Assembly: GCA_046155225.1 (NCBI GenBank)
Contig: JBJXED010000166.1
Span: 1-9,142, forward strand
Length of the DNA stretch: 9,142 nucleotides
Reading direction: 5' to 3'
Source: JAKFVA01 sp046155225
GTDB lineage: Bacteria > Pseudomonadota > Gammaproteobacteria > Burkholderiales > Burkholderiaceae_C
The notes under the pieces: generated by a model
What the model was told of the DNA's origin: nothing
Database searches by the model: none
Seen by the model: only the letters and a program-made list of their open reading frames with translations
Translations under genes and position numbers: made by a program
Part shown: positions 6,399-9,142 of the stretch, in pieces
Position numbering within the stretch: the stretch's first letter is position 1
Layout: every line of letters starts with the position of its first letter

Positions 6399-7061
6399 CT
6401 AGGAAGTCAGCATGCCTTGGGCCTCTATAAACGCCACCACGTCGGCCAGCCCGGCCAGCGTTTTCAGGTTGGTCATCACAAAGGGTTTCAGACCTTGCAG
6501 GTTGCTGCGCATGCGGCGCGTGTCGGCCTCCATCACCGCCAGGTCAGCGCCCACATGGGGTGCGAGGTCGGTCTTGTTGATCACCAGAAGGTCGCTCTTG
6601 GTAATACCGGGGCCGCCCTTGCGCGGGATTTTTTCGCCCGCCGCCACATCGATCACGTAGATGGTCAAATCGCTGAGCTCGGGGCTGAAGGTGGCCGCTA
6701 GGTTGTCACCGCCTGACTCGATGAACACCACGTCGGCATCGGGAAATTCGGCCAGCATGCGGTCGATCGCTTCGAGGTTGATCGAGGCGTCTTCCCTGAT
6801 GGCGGTGTGCGGGCAGCCACCCGTCTCCACGCCCATGATGCGCTCGGCAGGCAGCGCCCCGCTCACCGTCAAAATGCGCTGGTCTTCCTTGGTGTAGATG
6901 TCGTTGGTGATGGCCACCAAGTCGTAGCGCAGGCGCATGGCTTTGCACAGCATCTCGAGCAAGGTGGTTTTACCCGAGCCGACCGGCCCGCCAATGCCGA
7001 CGCGCAGCGGCGGCAGCTTTTTGCTGCGGTTTGGGATGTGGTGCAAGGCGCTGGTAGTCAT
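6399..7061 (-). CDS. ureG: Urease accessory GTPase UreG
   Basis: A 220-residue SIMIBI-class GTPase, full length. UreG carries nickel and couples GTP hydrolysis to its delivery to apo-urease in the UreDFG complex. Motifs are the P-loop GGPVGSGKTTL (24-34), TNDIYTKED (52-60), the nickel-binding CPH at 83-85 inside GVETGGCPHTAIRED, FIESGGDNLAATF (113-125) with the switch region, and the guanine-specificity NKTD (162-165). The C-terminus LKTLAGLADVVAFIEAQGML is typical of the family. The ATG at 7061 overlaps the ureF stop by ATGA, so UreF and UreG are translationally coupled, fitting their assembly into one complex. It is the last gene of the urease operon seen here. Confidence 0.98.
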   Translation of the reverse strand: MTTSALHHIPNRSKKLPPLRVGIGGPVGSGKTTLLEMLCKAMRLRYDLVAITNDIYTKEDQRILTVSGALPAERIMGVETGGCPHTAIREDASINLEAIDRMLAEFPDADVVFIESGGDNLAATFSPELSDLTIYVIDVAAGEKIPRKGGPGITKSDLLVINKTDLAPHVGADLAVMEADTRRMRSNLQGLKPFVMTNLKTLAGLADVVAFIEAQGMLTS

Positions 7062-7768
7062 GAGCGGAACAATCTGGAGTATTGGGTTTCGTGCTGCGCC
7101 GAGCGTATGGCCAGCATCGGGGTAAAGGCCTGGCGATCATCGTCCCCGGTGTGCAGGGCTTGCTCCACGACAGATAGGATGTCGCGGGCCAGCCGCGCCA
7201 GCACCCGCTGGCCGGCGAGCTGTCCCAGCGGTATGGATTTGAGGGCCGCCTGCACCATGTTCTCCGCCCAGCCAAATGCGTAAGCCAGCAAGCAGCTGCG
7301 CACATCGGCCTGGGTCTGTGCAGCAGCCAGCGCATAGGCCAGTGGGTAGCTCGGCGGCATCTGTGCGCAGTGCTCAATTTGCGCTGGGTCGCTGCCCTCA
7401 TGGTTGCGCAGCCAGTCGAGCAGTGAGCGCCCCATTTGCTCGGTTTGCAGCCTGAATTCCGATGTTTCGCGGGTCTGCAAGACCCAATCATTCAGCGCTT
7501 GTAGCTGCTCAAAGCCAGCTGCTTGATGGGCCAGCGGCATGCGCCACGCCGCAATCGCCTGCGCGATAACGGGCAGTTCGCCGCGCGCCAGGGTCAGTTG
7601 CAATTGATCGGCGAGCCAGTCGCTTGCTCTGCTTTCAGTAGCTACATCGGCAAGTTCTACCGCCGCCTCCAGCCCCTCAGAGTATGAAAATCCGCCTACC
7701 GGAAGCGCTGGCGACGCCAACCAGAGGAGTTGCAGGAGGCCGGCAGCGGGCAAGCTGGCTTGGGTCAT
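7058..7768 (-). CDS. ureF: Urease accessory protein UreF
   Basis: A 236-residue all-helical urease accessory protein of usual length. UreF bridges UreD (UreH) and UreG on apo-urease and acts on the GTPase cycle during nickel insertion. The family opening LLQLLWLASPALPVGGFSYSEGLE (11-34) is clear, as are RETSEFRLQTEQMGRSL (about 99-115) and FGWAENMVQAALKSIPLGQLAGQRVL (about 165-190). The last residues carry SAQHETQYSRLFRS, the usual UreF end with the HE.Q.SRLFRS pattern needed for binding partners. The start at 7768 is set by the family opening. It follows the ureE stop after 23 bases and overlaps ureG by 4 bases. Confidence 0.97.
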   Translation of the reverse strand: MTQASLPAAGLLQLLWLASPALPVGGFSYSEGLEAAVELADVATESRASDWLADQLQLTLARGELPVIAQAIAAWRMPLAHQAAGFEQLQALNDWVLQTRETSEFRLQTEQMGRSLLDWLRNHEGSDPAQIEHCAQMPPSYPLAYALAAAQTQADVRSCLLAYAFGWAENMVQAALKSIPLGQLAGQRVLARLARDILSVVEQALHTGDDDRQAFTPMLAIRSAQHETQYSRLFRS

Positions 7769-7791
7769 TGGGTGGGCCGCGTTTGCTTGAA

Positions 7792-8403
7792 TCAGTGCGT
7801 GTGCGGCTTGTGGCGATGGATTTGAATCGGTGCTGACTGCACCTGGGCGGGTACGTCGCCCTGGGCATGCTCAGCGCCATGATTGCAATGCGGCCCATGC
7901 ACATGGGTGGGCGGCGCAGCGTGCACATGGGCCGCAGGCCCAGCGTGTACCGCGGCGGCGTATGCCCCACCCTCGGGTTCAAAGGCGGCCTGTACTTCGT
8001 GCACCACCAGCTGCATAGCCGTCAGCAATTCGGCCAGCACATGGTCCGGCTCAATCTGCAAGTAGCCTGGGGTCAATTCAATCGGCACATGGCGGTTGCC
8101 CAGGTGGTAAGCGGCGCGCGTCAAGTCAAACGGCGACCCTTGCGCTCTGGCGGTGATGCGCAACAGCGTTTGGGGTGCTGCTATGACTTTAATGAGCGAG
8201 CCGTCTTCAGCCACCAGTACGTCGCCGCCCCGCAGCACATTGCCGCGCGGCAAAAACACGCCCAGTTGGCGCGCCAGCGAATCGGTGGTTTCAAAGCGGC
8301 TTTTCTGCCGCACGTCCCAATCCAGTTCAACGGCGGCCGCGCGCTTCAGCAAGACTGGCGCTAGGCCCAGCCCCTGGGAGAGACATTTGGAAACAGGCAG
8401 CAT
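7792..8403 (-). CDS. ureE: Urease nickel metallochaperone UreE with His-rich tail
   Basis: A 203-residue UreE. The protein delivers nickel to the UreG/UreDF complex. The N-terminal peptide-binding domain includes RFETTDSLARQLGVFLPRG (36-54). The metal-binding domain has AYHLGNRHVPIEL, where His105 is the family's interface nickel ligand. The C-terminus (about 150-203) is a low-complexity extension with 12 His and 1 Cys, including AHVHAAPPTHVHGPHCNHG and the terminal HRHKPHTH, like the nickel-storing tail of Klebsiella UreE but longer. The ATG at 8403, 8 bases after the ureC stop, is chosen. A TTG at 8415 would overlap that stop as TTGA and add four residues, which seems less likely. No strong ribosome site is visible, so coupling to ureC translation is probable. 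Confidence 0.96.
   Translation of the reverse strand: MLPVSKCLSQGLGLAPVLLKRAAAVELDWDVRQKSRFETTDSLARQLGVFLPRGNVLRGGDVLVAEDGSLIKVIAAPQTLLRITARAQGSPFDLTRAAYHLGNRHVPIELTPGYLQIEPDHVLAELLTAMQLVVHEVQAAFEPEGGAYAAAVHAGPAAHVHAAPPTHVHGPHCNHGAEHAQGDVPAQVQSAPIQIHRHKPHTH
7898..7931. repeat. In-frame direct repeat inside the ureE His-rich tail
   Basis: The 10-base TGCACATGGG (plus strand) occurs at 7898-7907 and 7922-7931, a period of 24 bases or 8 codons. It encodes the two HVH units at UreE residues 159-161 and 167-169, which suggests that the metal-binding tail grew by short tandem duplication. Confidence 0.45.
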
Positions 8404-8411
8404 GGGTGGGC

Positions 8412-9142
8412 TCAAAATAAAAAATAGCGCTGCGCCATCGGCAAGCTGCTGGCGGGTTCGCAGGTCAGCAACTGGCCGTCGGCGCGCACGCTGTAGGTTT
8501 GCGCGTCAATCTCCATCTTGGGCAGATAGTGGTTGTGCAGCATGTGCTGCTTGCGAATGCCGCGAATATTTTTGACGGCGCTCAGGTTTTTCGCCAAGCC
8601 AAATTGATCCTTGATGCCTGCTGCCAGCCCGGCTTGAGACACAAAAGTGAGCGAGCCGCGTGCCACTGCACCGCCAAACGCGCCAAACATGGGCCGGTAA
8701 TGCACCGGCTGCGGGGTAGGAATCGAAGCGTTAGGGTCACCCATGGCGGCCATGGCGATGAAACCGCCTTTCAAAATCAGCGCGGGCTTGACGCCAAAAA
8801 AAGCCGGTTTCCACACGACCAAGTCCGCCCACTTGCCCACTTCGATGCTGCCGACCTCATGGCTGATGCCGTGGGCAATGGCTGGGTTGATGGTGTATTT
8901 GGCGATGTAGCGTTTGACGCGGGTGTTGTCGCTGCGAGCGCTGTCGCCTGCCAAGCTGCCGCGCTGCTGCTTCATCTTGTGCGCCGTTTGCCAGGTGCGC
9001 AAAATCACCTCGCCAACCCGGCCCATGGCCTGGCTGTCGCTGCTCATCATGCTGATGGCACCCAGGTCATGCAGCACGTCTTCAGCGGCGATGGTTTCCT
9101 TGCGGATGCGGCTCTCGGCAAAGGCCAGATCTTCGGCAATGG
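8412..9142 (-). CDS. ureC: Urease alpha (catalytic) subunit UreC, C-terminal 242 residues
   Basis: The last 242 residues of an approximately 570-residue protein; the start is outside the window. UreC holds the dinuclear nickel site that hydrolyses urea to ammonia and carbamate. The visible part starts at AIAEDLAFAESRIRKETIAAEDVLHDLGA, which contains the conserved active-site Arg of AESRIR. It continues with ISMMSSDSQAMGRVGEV, whose SSD Asp is the family's C-terminal nickel ligand. YTINPAIAHGISHEVGSIEVGKWADLVVW and GVKPALILKGGFIAMAAMGDPNASIPTPQPV are characteristic amidohydrolase-fold blocks. The end LPMAQRYFLF is the usual UreC terminus. The metal-binding HxH, carbamylated Lys and flap Cys/His are further upstream and cannot be checked. 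The stop is 8 bases before the ureE ATG. The order C-E-F-G is the common betaproteobacterial urease layout. Confidence 0.98.
   Translation of the reverse strand, partial: IAEDLAFAESRIRKETIAAEDVLHDLGAISMMSSDSQAMGRVGEVILRTWQTAHKMKQQRGSLAGDSARSDNTRVKRYIAKYTINPAIAHGISHEVGSIEVGKWADLVVWKPAFFGVKPALILKGGFIAMAAMGDPNASIPTPQPVHYRPMFGAFGGAVARGSLTFVSQAGLAAGIKDQFGLAKNLSAVKNIRGIRKQHMLHNHYLPKMEIDAQTYSVRADGQLLTCEPASSLPMAQRYFLF

Overview
The window comes from a GC-rich proteobacterium, most likely a betaproteobacterium of the Burkholderiales/Comamonadaceae (Rhodoferax/Polaromonas-like). This rests on the gene content, the urease gene order and the strong GC bias at third codon positions; it is an inference, because no rRNA or other phylogenetic marker is present. 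The region is a compact purine-nitrogen salvage locus. It runs from xanthine dehydrogenase maturation through urate and ureide breakdown to urease. No mobile element, tRNA, rRNA or CRISPR array was seen.

Left arm (1-2229): xdhC and the start of puuD (cytochrome-linked urate hydroxylase, cut by the window edge) form a minus-strand pair. A plus-strand gene for a small TonB-C-like lipoprotein follows. A lone minus-strand uraH (5-hydroxyisourate hydrolase) converges on it.

Centre (2230-6351): a short divergent control region carries two overlapping inverted repeats. From it uraH is read leftward, and a tightly coupled three-gene operon is read rightward: puuE (allantoinase), a natural fusion of OHCU decarboxylase and allantoate amidohydrolase, and an M20-family protein. 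The joints are 4-base ATGA and GTGA overlaps.

Right arm (6399-9142): the end of a urease operon lies on the minus strand and converges on the ureide operon. It holds the C-terminal part of ureC, then ureE (with a His-rich tail), ureF and ureG.

Together the genes cover urate -> 5-hydroxyisourate (PuuD) -> OHCU (UraH) -> S-allantoin (UraD domain) -> allantoate (PuuE) -> ureidoglycine + CO2 + NH3 (AllC domain), and urea -> NH3 (urease). The only enzymatic gap is ureidoglycine/ureidoglycolate to glyoxylate, since no allA-type lyase is visible. The least explained gene is the M20 protein at 5095-6351. It keeps the family fold motifs but lacks three of the five canonical dinuclear-metal ligands, so it is either a divergent enzyme or a non-catalytic partner.
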